From Alphaproteobacteria bacterium (GTDB lineage: Bacteria; Pseudomonadota; Alphaproteobacteria; Reyranellales; Reyranellaceae), in the NCBI GenBank assembly GCA_019635875.1, contig JAHBYP010000001.1:1116001-1180000 (forward strand): a stretch of 64,000 nucleotides of DNA. Direction: 5' to 3'. Shown here piece by piece: positions 43,025-52,649 of this stretch. How positions within the stretch are numbered: position 1 is the stretch's first letter; every line of letters starts with the position of its first letter. Under the pieces are notes generated by a model that ran no database searches, was not told the DNA's origin, and worked only from the letters and a program-made list of their open reading frames with translations. A program made the position numbers and the translations under genes.

Positions 43025-43897
43025 GTGTCCTTCTTCATCGCCCTCATCGTCGACGGCATCCTCGCCGGATCGATCTACGCGCTGATCGCGCTTGCCTTCG
43101 TCGTGGTCTACAAGGCCGCGCGCATCATCAATTTCGCTCTCGGCGAATGCGTCATGCTGGGCGCGCTGCTGGTGGCCTTCGGGCTGCACGGGCTCGGGCT
43201 GGGCCTGGCGCCCGCGCTGCTCTTTGCCGCTTCGGGCATGGCGGCGCTGGCGCTGCTGTTCAGCCGTCTGGTGCTGTACCGCCTGCTCGGCGCGCCGCTG
43301 ATCCCGCTGATCATGGTCACCCTGGGCCTGGGCGCGCTGATCCGCGGCGGCGGCACGATCATGCTGGGCGGCGTGCCGCGCGAGATCGTCCTGCCGATAG
43401 ACCGCGCGCCGATCGAGATCGGCAGCCTGCAGGTCGGCACTGACCGGCTGGCGGCGGCGATCATCGCGGCGCTGTGCGTCGCGGCGGTCGGCTGGTTCCA
43501 TCACCGCAGCCGCACCGGCGTGGCATTGCGCGCCATCGCCGAGGATCGCGTCGCGGCGACGGCGTCGGGCATCGATGTCCCGCGTTACGTGGCCCTGACC
43601 TGGGTGGCGATGGGCGTGATCTGCGTCGCCGCCGGATCGCTGTGGACCTTCGTCTCGGGCGGTGGATTCAGCGTCGCGCTGGTCGGGCTGAAGGTGTTCC
43701 CGATCGTCATCATCGGCGGCCTCGACAGCATTGCCGGCACCATGGTCGGCGCGATGCTCGTGGGCGTGCTGGAGAGTCTCGCCGCCGGCTATCTCGATCC
43801 CGGCTTCGGCACCATCGCCGCGTGGCTCGTGCTGATCCTCGTGCTGATCCTGCGCCCGCACGGGTTGTTCGGCACCGCGCGGGTCGAGCGCGTCTAG
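43025..43897 (+). CDS. Branched-chain amino acid ABC transporter permease (LivH type)
   Basis: A protein of about 290 residues with 8-9 hydrophobic helices. It shows the LivH pattern: IVDGILAGSIYALIALAFVV at the start, AARIINFALGE, the EAA-like cytoplasmic loop GVALRAIAEDRVAATASGID, and GGLDSIAGTMVGAMLVGVLE. The GTG at 43025 gives the normal length. None of the other parts (LivM, LivG, LivF, substrate-binding LivK) lies beside it, so it is either an orphan that works with components encoded elsewhere or a remnant of a former operon. Its stop codon overlaps that of the convergent LLM gene within CTAG. Confidence 0.88.
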   Translation: MSFFIALIVDGILAGSIYALIALAFVVVYKAARIINFALGECVMLGALLVAFGLHGLGLGLAPALLFAASGMAALALLFSRLVLYRLLGAPLIPLIMVTLGLGALIRGGGTIMLGGVPREIVLPIDRAPIEIGSLQVGTDRLAAAIIAALCVAAVGWFHHRSRTGVALRAIAEDRVAATASGIDVPRYVALTWVAMGVICVAAGSLWTFVSGGGFSVALVGLKVFPIVIIGGLDSIAGTMVGAMLVGVLESLAAGYLDPGFGTIAAWLVLILVLILRPHGLFGTARVERV

Positions 43898-44958
43898 CGG
43901 ATCGCCGGCAGCACCTCCTTCTCGAACAGGGCGCGGCCGGCCGCGGCGTGGTTCGGGTCGGCGCCGCGCGTGGCGCCCGACGTGGCGATGCGCTCGAGGC
44001 CGAGCTTCTTCAGCGCCTCGAATCGCTTCACGCAGGTCTCGGGCGGGCCGACGATGGCGAAGCGGTCGATGAACTCGTTGGTCAGCGTCGTGGCCTGCTG
44101 CGAGTCGCCGCGCGTATGGGTGCGCATGTCGTAGGCGTTGCGCAGATTGTTCAGCACGTCGCGGTCCTTGGCGCCGAGCGGGCCGCTGGTTTTGCCATGC
44201 ATCACCGAGAAGCGGGCGAAGGTGGTCAGCCCGCCGCGCACCAGGCTGCGCGCCGTCTCGATGTTCGTGTGGCAACCCGAATTGACGTAGGCGCCGTAGG
44301 TGATGCCGTCGGGATCGAGACCGGCGTCCCGCCGCGTCTGGCGCGCCAGCTCGATGCCCCAGTCGATGCGTTCGACGTCGGCGCCCAGGGTGAACATGAT
44401 GCGATCGGCGTGCAGGGCGGAGATCGCGATCACCCTGGGGCCGCTGGCAGCGACCTCGACCGGCACCTTGGCGCCCTCGGCGATCCAGGCGATGCGGCTG
44501 GCCGAGGGCGCGTTGGCGAGCTCGAGCGCCGACATCGGCGGCGCGACGTCGAACGGGATGTCGATGTCGTCGAACGCCACCGACTCGCCGCGCAGGTAGA
44601 CCTGCAGCTGGCGCAGGTAGCGCTCGAACTGCGCCAGCTTCGCCGGCGCGCGTCCCAGATGCGCCAGGGCGGAGTCGCCGCGGCCGATGCCGAGCACGGC
44701 GCGGCCCTGCGACACGCGATTGACCGAGGTGATCGAGTTGGCGGTGACGGCGGCGTGGCGCGTGACGGAATTGGTGACGCCGGTGCCCAGGCCGAGCTTC
44801 GTGGTCACCGTGGCCGCCATCGCCAGCGCGACATAGGGATCGCCGGAAAGGTTCTGCGAATCGACGACCAGCAGCCCGTCCCAGCCGGCCTGCTCGGCCT
44901 GCTGCGCCACGCGCATCGTGCCGCGCGGCGAGGCGACCGTCGTGGTCCAAAGTTGCAT
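43894..44958 (-). CDS. LLM-class flavin-dependent oxidoreductase
   Basis: A 354-residue TIM-barrel protein of the luciferase-like monooxygenase group. Recognisable parts are AEQAGWDGLLVVDSQNLSGD, TTKLGLGTGVTNSVTRHAAV, NRVSQGRAVLGIGRGDSALA, and a late FAIVGPPETCVKRFEAL. The pattern resembles F420- or FMN-dependent LLM enzymes such as methylenetetrahydromethanopterin reductase-like proteins. The cofactor cannot be settled by eye. ATG 44958 starts right at the barrel. The gene lies 14 bp downstream of the TPR gene on the same strand, and it converges with the livH-like gene, sharing the CTAG stop. Confidence 0.88.
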   Translation of the reverse strand: MQLWTTTVASPRGTMRVAQQAEQAGWDGLLVVDSQNLSGDPYVALAMAATVTTKLGLGTGVTNSVTRHAAVTANSITSVNRVSQGRAVLGIGRGDSALAHLGRAPAKLAQFERYLRQLQVYLRGESVAFDDIDIPFDVAPPMSALELANAPSASRIAWIAEGAKVPVEVAASGPRVIAISALHADRIMFTLGADVERIDWGIELARQTRRDAGLDPDGITYGAYVNSGCHTNIETARSLVRGGLTTFARFSVMHGKTSGPLGAKDRDVLNNLRNAYDMRTHTRGDSQQATTLTNEFIDRFAIVGPPETCVKRFEALKKLGLERIATSGATRGADPNHAAAGRALFEKEVLPAIR

Positions 44959-44972
44959 CGCGGCGATCCTCG

Positions 44973-46268
44973 CTACGCCAGGCCGGCGACCGGCGTCGCC
45001 GGGCGGCGATCGACGCGGTTCTCGACCAGGAAGCGCGCGGTCGCCGGCCGGCCGTCCTTGAGGTAGGCCGCCAGCAGCGTGTTCTCGATGATGTCGCGCT
45101 GGGCGCGGCTGCCGCCGATGCGCACGGTCTCGACCAGCACCGGCTCGAGCACGGCGATCGCACCCTTCCAGTCGCCGCGGCCATAGGCTTCGAGACCGGC
45201 GGCGAGCCGCGGCACGACATCGCCGGTGACCGAGCGGCCGGAGTCGATGCGCTGCTTCAGGTCGGCGGCGATGGCGGCGACGCCGTCGCCGTCGCCCGCC
45301 GCGACGCAGGCCAGCGCGCGATGCACATCGATGAAGGCGATGCCGGCCTTGGGGAACGACTTCAGCGCGTAGTCGCGGATCTCGCGCCACTCGCCCTCGC
45401 GCCGGGGATGACCCGCGAGCTCGGCGCGCCACAGGAAGGCGGGCGCGTCGGTGGCGACGTTGAGCGCCGGGCCCCAGGCGGCGCCGGGCCGCACGGCCTT
45501 CTCATAGACCTGCCAGGCGCGCTCGGTCTGGCCCAGGGTCAGCGCGAACATCGCCACGTGCCAGGAGATGTGGCAGTGCATCAGGCCTTCGCGCGGGTAG
45601 GTCGGCAGCCAGGACTCGAGAAAGTCGAGCGCGGCGCGATCCTCGCCCATCTCGTACAGCACATGCGCCTTGATGTGCGCACCATGCGCATTCCTCGCGT
45701 TGGTCGCCATGCTGCGCTCGATCAGCGCCTGGGCCTCGTCGAGCCGGCCGACTTCCTCCAGCGCGAAGGCCAGCACGGACTGGTACCACCAGTCGTCTTC
45801 GAGATGCCTGCGCAGGATCTCGAGGAACTCGACCTGCTCGGGCTCGCGATCGCGCCGGCCGGAGAAGCCGATCAGGCCGAACACGCCGGTGGCCGGCGCC
45901 GCCACCATGGCGTCGCGCGGATGCTGGGCGAGATGCGTGCGGGTGGCCGCCAGCGCCTCGACCGGCTTGCCCTCCATCGCCGTGCACAGAATGTCGACGT
46001 GCGCCTGCTCGCGCGGCGTGGCTCTGGCCGCATGCTCGCGCGCCCTGGCGATCGAGGCCCGCGCCTCGGCGACATTGGCCATCAGGAAATGCGCGCGGGC
46101 CAGCGCGGCGTGGGCGACGGCGAGGTCGGGCTGCGCCATCAGCGCGCGCGCCAGATGGGCCTCGGCGCCATGTTCCGCCGACAGCACGCAGTCGACGCCG
46201 GCGACATAGGCGTCGCGCGCCACGGTGGAATCGGTGCTGATCGGCAGTCCGTAGCGGTCGGCGAGCAT
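44973..46268 (-). CDS. TPR-repeat protein
   Basis: A 431-residue all-helical protein with tetratricopeptide-like repeats, for example LARALMAQPDLAVAHAALAR, ALIERSMATNARNAHGAHIK, and VYEKAVRPGAAWGPALNVA. No signal peptide or catalytic motif is seen, so it is probably cytoplasmic and acts in protein binding. Similar proteins are annotated as tetratricopeptide proteins of unknown function near oxidoreductases. ATG 46268 is preceded by GAGGAAA. It probably forms one transcript with the LLM oxidoreductase 14 bp downstream. It borders the accessory four-gene operon. Confidence 0.85.
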   Translation of the reverse strand: MLADRYGLPISTDSTVARDAYVAGVDCVLSAEHGAEAHLARALMAQPDLAVAHAALARAHFLMANVAEARASIARAREHAARATPREQAHVDILCTAMEGKPVEALAATRTHLAQHPRDAMVAAPATGVFGLIGFSGRRDREPEQVEFLEILRRHLEDDWWYQSVLAFALEEVGRLDEAQALIERSMATNARNAHGAHIKAHVLYEMGEDRAALDFLESWLPTYPREGLMHCHISWHVAMFALTLGQTERAWQVYEKAVRPGAAWGPALNVATDAPAFLWRAELAGHPRREGEWREIRDYALKSFPKAGIAFIDVHRALACVAAGDGDGVAAIAADLKQRIDSGRSVTGDVVPRLAAGLEAYGRGDWKGAIAVLEPVLVETVRIGGSRAQRDIIENTLLAAYLKDGRPATARFLVENRVDRRPATPVAGLA

Positions 46269-46543
46269 GTCAGGCGTTTCCTCGGTTGATCTCGCCGCGA
46301 GGCTAGCCGGTTCAGCGCGGGAGTGCGACGCAAACGATGCTGTCGCGCCACTCGTCGCTGTCGCGTGCCGCTGTGCGGATCGCGGCGACGCGGTCGGGTC
46401 GAGACTGATCGTCGCTTTGACCCACAAATTCAACGGGCATACTTGCCACGGAGCACTGACCGTTTGGTCGGGGCGCATCCCTGTCCAAGACGCAAGCTTG
46501 ATTGCGAACCGTTTGAGGGGGCATGCCAACGGAATGCGCCTGC

Positions 46544-49500
46544 TTATGCGATCCTTCTGGATATCCGATCTCTCAAGTCGAGCGTCACCGGTGCGGAGAG
46601 ATAGCGCCGCCCATCAGGCGTCAGGCTACGTCCACCGGGGCCAACGCGGACCAGATCGAGGCGTGCGAGATACTCGGAAATGATTACGAAATCTGCTCGG
46701 TTTGATATTCCGAGCGCGCGGCGGATTTCCTCCTCCGCCGCAGCTCCCCGCGTCCGCAGCAATTTGAGATACTCAATGTGCTGGCTAGCTAGTCCGTTTG
46801 CGTCGATGCCAAGCGATGTCTCAAACCAGCGAGCTACGGTCCCAACGTTCATCCGTTCCGCAACCTCCTGCTTGGTTGGCACTCTCTTCAACTCCTGCTC
46901 AGCTGTTCCGTAGAAGCTGGATACCAGCGGCTCCAGGATGTTGACACTGGGACGGGGGCTGCATTGCATGCGAGCGGCTATCTCGATGCAGGTTTCGCGG
47001 GTTAACCCGGGTTCGCCAAGCTTCTCGATGGAGTGGAGCCATACGATCCCGGCCATCTCCTCAAGTGTGTACGACCGGAGTATGGTTTTGTCGGGTCGGC
47101 TCTGAAACGCCTCGCTGAGCTTTCCAGGGTCGGTTGTTGCGAGCAGGAAGACGACATCACGAAAATCGTAGATCACGTTACCGACGGTGGTGTGGCGGCG
47201 CTCGTCGAGCGCACTCAGCAAGACGGTTGCCACCGCGTTCGAGACTGCATGGATCTCGTCAATGAAAATGAGGCACGGCTCTACGCGCACAGTACCTGTG
47301 GCGCTCGCTGGTATCTTACCGAGCTCAACTAGGCGTTCGACGATCATGTCCGGCCGACGGAGATCGGCACCGTTGAAGAGGACTGGTTCGAGCTGAAGCA
47401 GTTGTTCGGCGATCCGTCGTGCCAGCGTTGTCTTGCCAACACCTGCGGGCCCGACGAACAGCTTGTCGAGGAAGCGCTCCCCCCATCCTCGTGATTTGCG
47501 CGCTTGATTGTCGAGCTCGTGAGCAATCTCGTCCTGGCCGATCATTCCCAAGGCATTAACCTTCGGCGGCCACGGCTGTCCGGATAGCGCCCCGTACTCG
47601 TCTCGAGTAGCCGGAGTCTCGATGGCCTTGGCTGCGACCGCTTCGCTGTCCGGGACTTGAGTGGTGGATGATGGCAGGATCGTCACGCCATCCGTGGCTC
47701 GCGTCGCAGACGGCGTGCCGCTCCCTGAACCGGTCTGGCCGGACGATGTTGGCGTCGTCGCGCTAGCGTCGATCGTAGTTGGAGTCTTGGGGTGAGCTTC
47801 CGGTCCTTCACCCCGGCCGCTGGGACCGCCGCCTCCGCCAGGCTCAGGGTCTGATATCTTGTGCACGAAGCCTTTGCCGAACAGCTCTTCTGCGAGCGCC
47901 TCGGTGATCGTTCGGACCATGATCGGCACCTTCCGCCCGACAACCGCAGCCTCGCGGGCGGTGTCGATTGAGCGCAGCTTCACGATGACGATTTCGCCAT
48001 CGACATGAACGATCGGCGGTTGAGGGCTGTCACCGAAGAGATCCTTGAGCCATGGCCCCCAAACCTTACGTTGGGAAACATCGTCGCTGTCGGTGCCCCA
48101 ACGATTGGCGGCGGCGCGAACCAGAACTTCCTTCAGCATTTCCGAACGAGGCGCAGCAAAGGGGCCCGTTCCGCCCACGGCATTCAGCAGCACATCCGCT
48201 GTACGCTCGATCTGGTCGGCTGCGCGCGCCACTAGGGCTGCTTCATCCGGCAGACTCGCGTCGCGCGTGGTCTTGACCTCGATGCAGGTGATCCGAAATG
48301 ACCCATCGGCGTCGCGACGGACTGCGATCAGATCGCAGCGCTCACCACCTGTTGCCGGCCCGAGCTTGAGCCAAAGCCGGGCAATACGTCCGTCGACCGA
48401 CGCCACCAGAGCGCCGGGATGCTTCTTGCGCACGTCGCGAGCGGCGAGCAGCATTCCGACAAAGCCCAGTACCTTCGCGTTGTCGGGTAGCCCGGACTGC
48501 TTCTTGATCATGTCCAGCAATCCGGCACCGATCAGGTTGACGCCCTGCCGCAGTACATGACCCAAGCCGGCATCAGTGATAGTGAGGTTGCAGGAGCCGA
48601 AGGCAGCGTACATGAGCGTTGCCAATCGCCCATAGTCTGCGGCGCAGAGCAGCAGCTGCCGGTGCCCCTCTCTACGCTCAAGCAAGCGGATTGCTTTCAT
48701 GCCACTCTCCGCAGGCAAGGCCCGATCGGCGAGCAGCACCCATTGCGCCGACGGCCGGTCACCAAGCACCAGCATGTCGATCGTTGATCGGAGCCGTTCG
48801 GCATCAGCGGATGCGATCATCGTGCTATCACGCTGCTCCTGTTCGAACTCATGAATCATCATCACAAAGTCCGAGAAAGGCGGCTCGCCGGGATGCGGGC
48901 TGAGGCTGATGTCGCCCAGCATGCGGTCGACCACGATTTCGTTGCGGACGCAAAATGGGCTCATCGGCAGCAGTCGCTCGACGCGCCGCCGTCGTACGGC
49001 GATCGAAGACTCGTCAAAGATCGCAATGAGATGTTGCGGCCGCTTGGACAATGCGGTTTGGATGAGGCGGTCAAGGTTCTCGTAAGTGTCCCGCTCGACG
49101 CGCAGTTCTAGCCTGCCGGCCGCGACCTTTTCATAGACCAGATCCTGGGCCTTTCCCTCAAGCGTGGAGGCCGCCATCAGGCGGTCGCGATGCTTGCCGG
49201 TGGCGACGATCGAGACGTCTAGTGCGGGCAACCGAGAGGGATTGTTGCGCGGGTCGTTTAGAAACTTGGTCAGCCGCTCTAGCACGCGCGCCGGTTCGGG
49301 CGGATTGACAAGCGTCAATCGAAGCGGCCGCGGATGGTTCGGATAGAGAAGGACGTAGTGATCGAGCGCCAAGATCAGTGTTTCGAGACCATCTGCGCTG
49401 CTCACGGCATTATGTAGGTTTTCGAAGGTCGCGAGCCCACAAATCGTGTTGGCAACCGGCAAGAGCTGGTCGAGACCTTTTGCCTCCGGCGTGGCACCCG

Positions 49501-51289
49501 TCCGAATAACGCCGAGGAATTGCTCGGGCCTGCGCAACTCCTCGATGATGACCTTGCGGTCGCTGTCGGACAGCGGCCCGGCGTGGACGAGATCGCGCAG
49601 GACTTGGCCCAAGCGTTGATACCTCCAAAGGTGAAGCGGATGCAGCGGCAACATGACCGCCTTTGCACTTACGCCGCCGTCGCTGCGGCGGATCCGCACC
49701 TGGACCAGATCGAGCGAGAGGATTGCATCAAGCGTCGTCTGTGCCCATTCCCTCGATTGATCCCAGACCGCCCGGTAGTTCTGCTGGATCGCCTTGTAGA
49801 GCTCGGTGGTCGCCGTAAGATACTGGCTGCACCGCTCCTTCGCTTCGGGGTGCGTGTCGAGCCATTCGCGGGGGTGGATGAGAAGCTGTCGAATGTCTTT
49901 CGCCAATGCTGAGCGCGCAGCAAGAAAATCGCGCCACATTGCTTCGATCGGACGGGCGCACGATTCCTTCACTGCGTCGACTTCGTCCCAAGCCTTGAGC
50001 AGTTGGTCGATCGAGTAGGTCAGACCGTTGTGCCGCCAGACCATTGCGGGATCAATGAAGACAGGATCGAACTCCGCGTATCTCGCAAGCGCTTGAGGTA
50101 AGTCGGAAACGTCAGTTTCCATGAGCCCGCCGAATCGATCGGCGGCACAGAAACCAGTGACCCAATCAATGATGCGAGGGTCGACTGCTTCGTCAATCCT
50201 TGCTACGCCCCGACTGGTCTCGCGATTGGATGCGAGATGATCGCCATTCTGATCGAACTCCGCCCAGGCATCTTCAAGCGCCTTGCCGATCGTGGCGAGG
50301 TCCTCGTCCCGGCCTTCGAGCAGCGCATCAACCGCCATATCGCGTAGATCCGGATCGTCCGGATCAGAATGGATTTGCTCGTCGTCGTCCGGCTGCTCGT
50401 CATCCGGCTCGTCCTTCGGTCGCTCGACAATCGGCAGAGCATCTGGAGGTAGCGTGACGAGTCGATCGGCGTCCTGCACGGTTAGCCCCGCATGGGGATC
50501 GCCGCGGCGGTAAAGTTCCAATCGATCCAGCGCCTGCGTGACAAGGTTCGAAGTGGTTTCGTCGCGATACCGCGCCGCTCGCAACCGACGCTGCCGGAGT
50601 TCGCCGGGGGAGAGAATGGTGACGCGCTCGCCGACGCGCAAATTGTGGAGGAGGCGCTTGGCGATATCGTCGGCTTCGAACAACTGCGGATCGGCCAAAA
50701 GCCCGAGCGCGGGCAAGGCGTCACGCGGTGCCTCGATCGCGCCCCGCGGTGCGGTGCTCCATTCGGCCAGGAAGTTCGAGATGCCTTCAAGCGAGCGAAG
50801 CGGTGCCAAAGCACGTTCAGTGCGGAGTTTCGAGAGGAGTGAGCGGTGCTGGGGTGTAGCAGTGAACTCAGCTACCCCCTCCGCCCAGTTCAAGAGATAC
50901 CTGGCGAGTTCGCCCGACGAGGCTCGCGAGAAGAAGCGTAAGCCGTGGACACTCGGATTGTATCCCCGTGCTAAGGCGATGATCCGCCGATGGAGACCGC
51001 GGTCGTTGCGCCACTTCGTCGCGACGTGGAGGTCAGTCGTGACGCCTGCGAGATCGCCGAGACCTGCTGCGGTAACGGAGGCCCGGGCTTTGTCCTCGCT
51101 GATGTCAAAACCGACAAGCGCCAGCGAGAATTGCTCTGCGGGGAGGCCACCTGCGACGAGCGCCTGTAGCAAGTTGTCGATATTGCAGCGCGGCAGGCCT
51201 TCCCGCGCGAAATCATTCTCATGATCAAGTCGGGTCAGAATCCAAGCAGCCAGCGCTTCGCCGACCAGTGAGGGCGCAGTTCGGGCCAT
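46544..51289 (-). CDS. 1581-residue protein: PD-(D/E)XK-type nuclease motif plus C-terminal RuvB-like AAA+ module
   Basis: Last gene of the four-gene operon. Residues 1-900 are unrecognised and mainly helical, with an acidic stretch around 290-320. At about 960-1010 there is a PD-(D/E)XK-like site: Asp986 in RCDLIAVRR, then Glu1004 and Lys1006 in ITCIEVKTT. A Gly/Ser/Thr/Pro-rich linker follows (about 1140-1215). The C terminus (about 1245-1575) is RuvB-like: Walker A FVGPAGVGKTTLARR (Lys1286), Walker B CLIFIDEIHA (Asp1344-Glu1345), sensor region LLATTDPGKL, and a winged helix RADFVIISEYLARLDLV. It may load onto or move along DNA and cut it. The start is one base after the preceding stop. Confidence 0.85.
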   Translation of the reverse strand: MARTAPSLVGEALAAWILTRLDHENDFAREGLPRCNIDNLLQALVAGGLPAEQFSLALVGFDISEDKARASVTAAGLGDLAGVTTDLHVATKWRNDRGLHRRIIALARGYNPSVHGLRFFSRASSGELARYLLNWAEGVAEFTATPQHRSLLSKLRTERALAPLRSLEGISNFLAEWSTAPRGAIEAPRDALPALGLLADPQLFEADDIAKRLLHNLRVGERVTILSPGELRQRRLRAARYRDETTSNLVTQALDRLELYRRGDPHAGLTVQDADRLVTLPPDALPIVERPKDEPDDEQPDDDEQIHSDPDDPDLRDMAVDALLEGRDEDLATIGKALEDAWAEFDQNGDHLASNRETSRGVARIDEAVDPRIIDWVTGFCAADRFGGLMETDVSDLPQALARYAEFDPVFIDPAMVWRHNGLTYSIDQLLKAWDEVDAVKESCARPIEAMWRDFLAARSALAKDIRQLLIHPREWLDTHPEAKERCSQYLTATTELYKAIQQNYRAVWDQSREWAQTTLDAILSLDLVQVRIRRSDGGVSAKAVMLPLHPLHLWRYQRLGQVLRDLVHAGPLSDSDRKVIIEELRRPEQFLGVIRTGATPEAKGLDQLLPVANTICGLATFENLHNAVSSADGLETLILALDHYVLLYPNHPRPLRLTLVNPPEPARVLERLTKFLNDPRNNPSRLPALDVSIVATGKHRDRLMAASTLEGKAQDLVYEKVAAGRLELRVERDTYENLDRLIQTALSKRPQHLIAIFDESSIAVRRRRVERLLPMSPFCVRNEIVVDRMLGDISLSPHPGEPPFSDFVMMIHEFEQEQRDSTMIASADAERLRSTIDMLVLGDRPSAQWVLLADRALPAESGMKAIRLLERREGHRQLLLCAADYGRLATLMYAAFGSCNLTITDAGLGHVLRQGVNLIGAGLLDMIKKQSGLPDNAKVLGFVGMLLAARDVRKKHPGALVASVDGRIARLWLKLGPATGGERCDLIAVRRDADGSFRITCIEVKTTRDASLPDEAALVARAADQIERTADVLLNAVGGTGPFAAPRSEMLKEVLVRAAANRWGTDSDDVSQRKVWGPWLKDLFGDSPQPPIVHVDGEIVIVKLRSIDTAREAAVVGRKVPIMVRTITEALAEELFGKGFVHKISDPEPGGGGGPSGRGEGPEAHPKTPTTIDASATTPTSSGQTGSGSGTPSATRATDGVTILPSSTTQVPDSEAVAAKAIETPATRDEYGALSGQPWPPKVNALGMIGQDEIAHELDNQARKSRGWGERFLDKLFVGPAGVGKTTLARRIAEQLLQLEPVLFNGADLRRPDMIVERLVELGKIPASATGTVRVEPCLIFIDEIHAVSNAVATVLLSALDERRHTTVGNVIYDFRDVVFLLATTDPGKLSEAFQSRPDKTILRSYTLEEMAGIVWLHSIEKLGEPGLTRETCIEIAARMQCSPRPSVNILEPLVSSFYGTAEQELKRVPTKQEVAERMNVGTVARWFETSLGIDANGLASQHIEYLKLLRTRGAAAEEEIRRALGISNRADFVIISEYLARLDLVRVGPGGRSLTPDGRRYLSAPVTLDLRDRISRRIA

Positions 51290-51290
51290 C

Positions 51291-52649
51291 TCAGATCAAC
51301 TCTTCGGCGTTTATAGCAACGAGGGTAAGACCGTCCGACGGCTCGACGGCCAAGCCCAGGCGGATTAGCAGTGCTTCGAAGGCGGCGGCATTGGGGCGTA
51401 GATCGTCGTCCCGATCAAGGGGGCCGAAGCGATGCGAGCGCAGGAAATCGCCGTCATGCGCACGTGCGCCGACAACAAGCGACCATGTCGATTGCAGCTG
51501 ATCGGCGAATTCCGGCAGAGTGAGAACCTGCTCCTTTTCGAGGAGACTGAGGGCAAGAACCCGCAGCGTATCCGCCTGCAATTCGATATGTTTGTGCTTA
51601 GCAGCGCCGGAACGCGGCTGGGCTATCCCGATGCGAACAGCCAGATCGCGGAAGTGTTCGTCGAGGACCTGGCGCGATTCGGCGGACGCAGCGAAGACGT
51701 TCCAATCTTTCTCGCTCACGCTTGAGTGGCCGGGTCCAGCGATGGCGCGGTCGTAGCTTACGGAGAAGAGGTCGAGAGCCCGAGTATAGCTCGTTCGGCT
51801 TTGCGCGCGAATGCGCAGATTGTCTCCCTGCAGCGAGTCGATCAGCAACACCGGCTGATCGCTCGACTGACGCAGCATGTAGGCGAACAACCAGCAGCAC
51901 AGACCGAGTACGATATAGCGAAGCGCATAGTTGGAGCGCTGGCGCTCGAGGTTGGACGCAAGCCGACCCACCGCGATCGTGCAGTCGTGCATCATCGAAC
52001 CGATTGCCGTGGCGCGCGCAGGCTCGATTGCACCGTATAGTTCGTCGTGTCGATCGGACCAGGCCTCCTCCTCGTCATCGAGCAGCGGGGAGCCCAAAGC
52101 GGCCAGCGGAGGCGCCGGCATGTCAAGAAGCCGGCGGATCATGTCTAGAGCCTGCCGGCCTTCAGGGGTTGCTTCAAAGATAGTGAGGACGAAGCTTCCA
52201 GAATGTCCGTGGTTCTTAGAGGAATCCGAAATGTATTTGATCGACGGAGCGCTGTAGTCTGCGCCGAACGTCGAATAGGGCGCAAACGACGCAGCCAGAG
52301 CAGAACCGTCATTATTGTAGGCCGCATTGAGATGGGATCGAAGCGTTCGGAAGCCGTCAAGCTCCACGGAAGCACTCATACGTTTGAGATCCACTAGCAG
52401 GGGGTGCAGTCGCTCGGACGGATACTCGTCGCGAACGCGCTGCGAATCCTTGGGCGCAACCTTCGGCACGGATGCTTTGTTTAGGTATTCTAGCCGTTGA
52501 TAGCGTCGCGTTAGTGCCAGTAGAAAACTGGTCGCAAAATGAACCGGCTTCATCCGAAGTGGCTGGTAGCCAAGCAGGGCGCCATGAACGCGCCGTTCGG
52601 CCGCAGTGTTTTCGCGCCGTTCGGCGGCAGAAAAGGAAGGCTTAGGCAT
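51291..52649 (-). CDS. Unrecognised 452-residue protein of the DruA/nuclease operon
   Basis: Third gene of the operon. I do not recognise the family. The N terminus is basic (AAERRENTAAERRVHG, MKPVHFATSFLLALTRRYQR). The middle has a hydrophobic helix at about 243-258 (RYIVLGLCCWLFAYML) that could be a membrane or buried core helix. The C-terminal part is helical with ELQADTLRVLALSLLEKEQV. No nuclease or ATPase motif is visible. In position and size it corresponds to DptG of phosphorothioation-dependent restriction loci, a comparison by context only. Its ATG overlaps the ATPase gene by eight bases, and its stop lies one base before the large nuclease/AAA gene. Confidence 0.75.
   Translation of the reverse strand: MPKPSFSAAERRENTAAERRVHGALLGYQPLRMKPVHFATSFLLALTRRYQRLEYLNKASVPKVAPKDSQRVRDEYPSERLHPLLVDLKRMSASVELDGFRTLRSHLNAAYNNDGSALAASFAPYSTFGADYSAPSIKYISDSSKNHGHSGSFVLTIFEATPEGRQALDMIRRLLDMPAPPLAALGSPLLDDEEEAWSDRHDELYGAIEPARATAIGSMMHDCTIAVGRLASNLERQRSNYALRYIVLGLCCWLFAYMLRQSSDQPVLLIDSLQGDNLRIRAQSRTSYTRALDLFSVSYDRAIAGPGHSSVSEKDWNVFAASAESRQVLDEHFRDLAVRIGIAQPRSGAAKHKHIELQADTLRVLALSLLEKEQVLTLPEFADQLQSTWSLVVGARAHDGDFLRSHRFGPLDRDDDLRPNAAAFEALLIRLGLAVEPSDGLTLVAINAEELI

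Noticed and set aside
42989-45220. Upstream extension of the VOC frame to 973 codons
   Set aside because: The added part is antisense to livH and in another frame of the LLM gene, and it is low-complexity. Only the last 229 codons encode a VOC protein.
46269-46543. tRNA-associated insertion site next to the defence-like operon
   Set aside because: I found no tRNA gene, integrase, direct repeats or inverted terminal repeats at either border of the operon.
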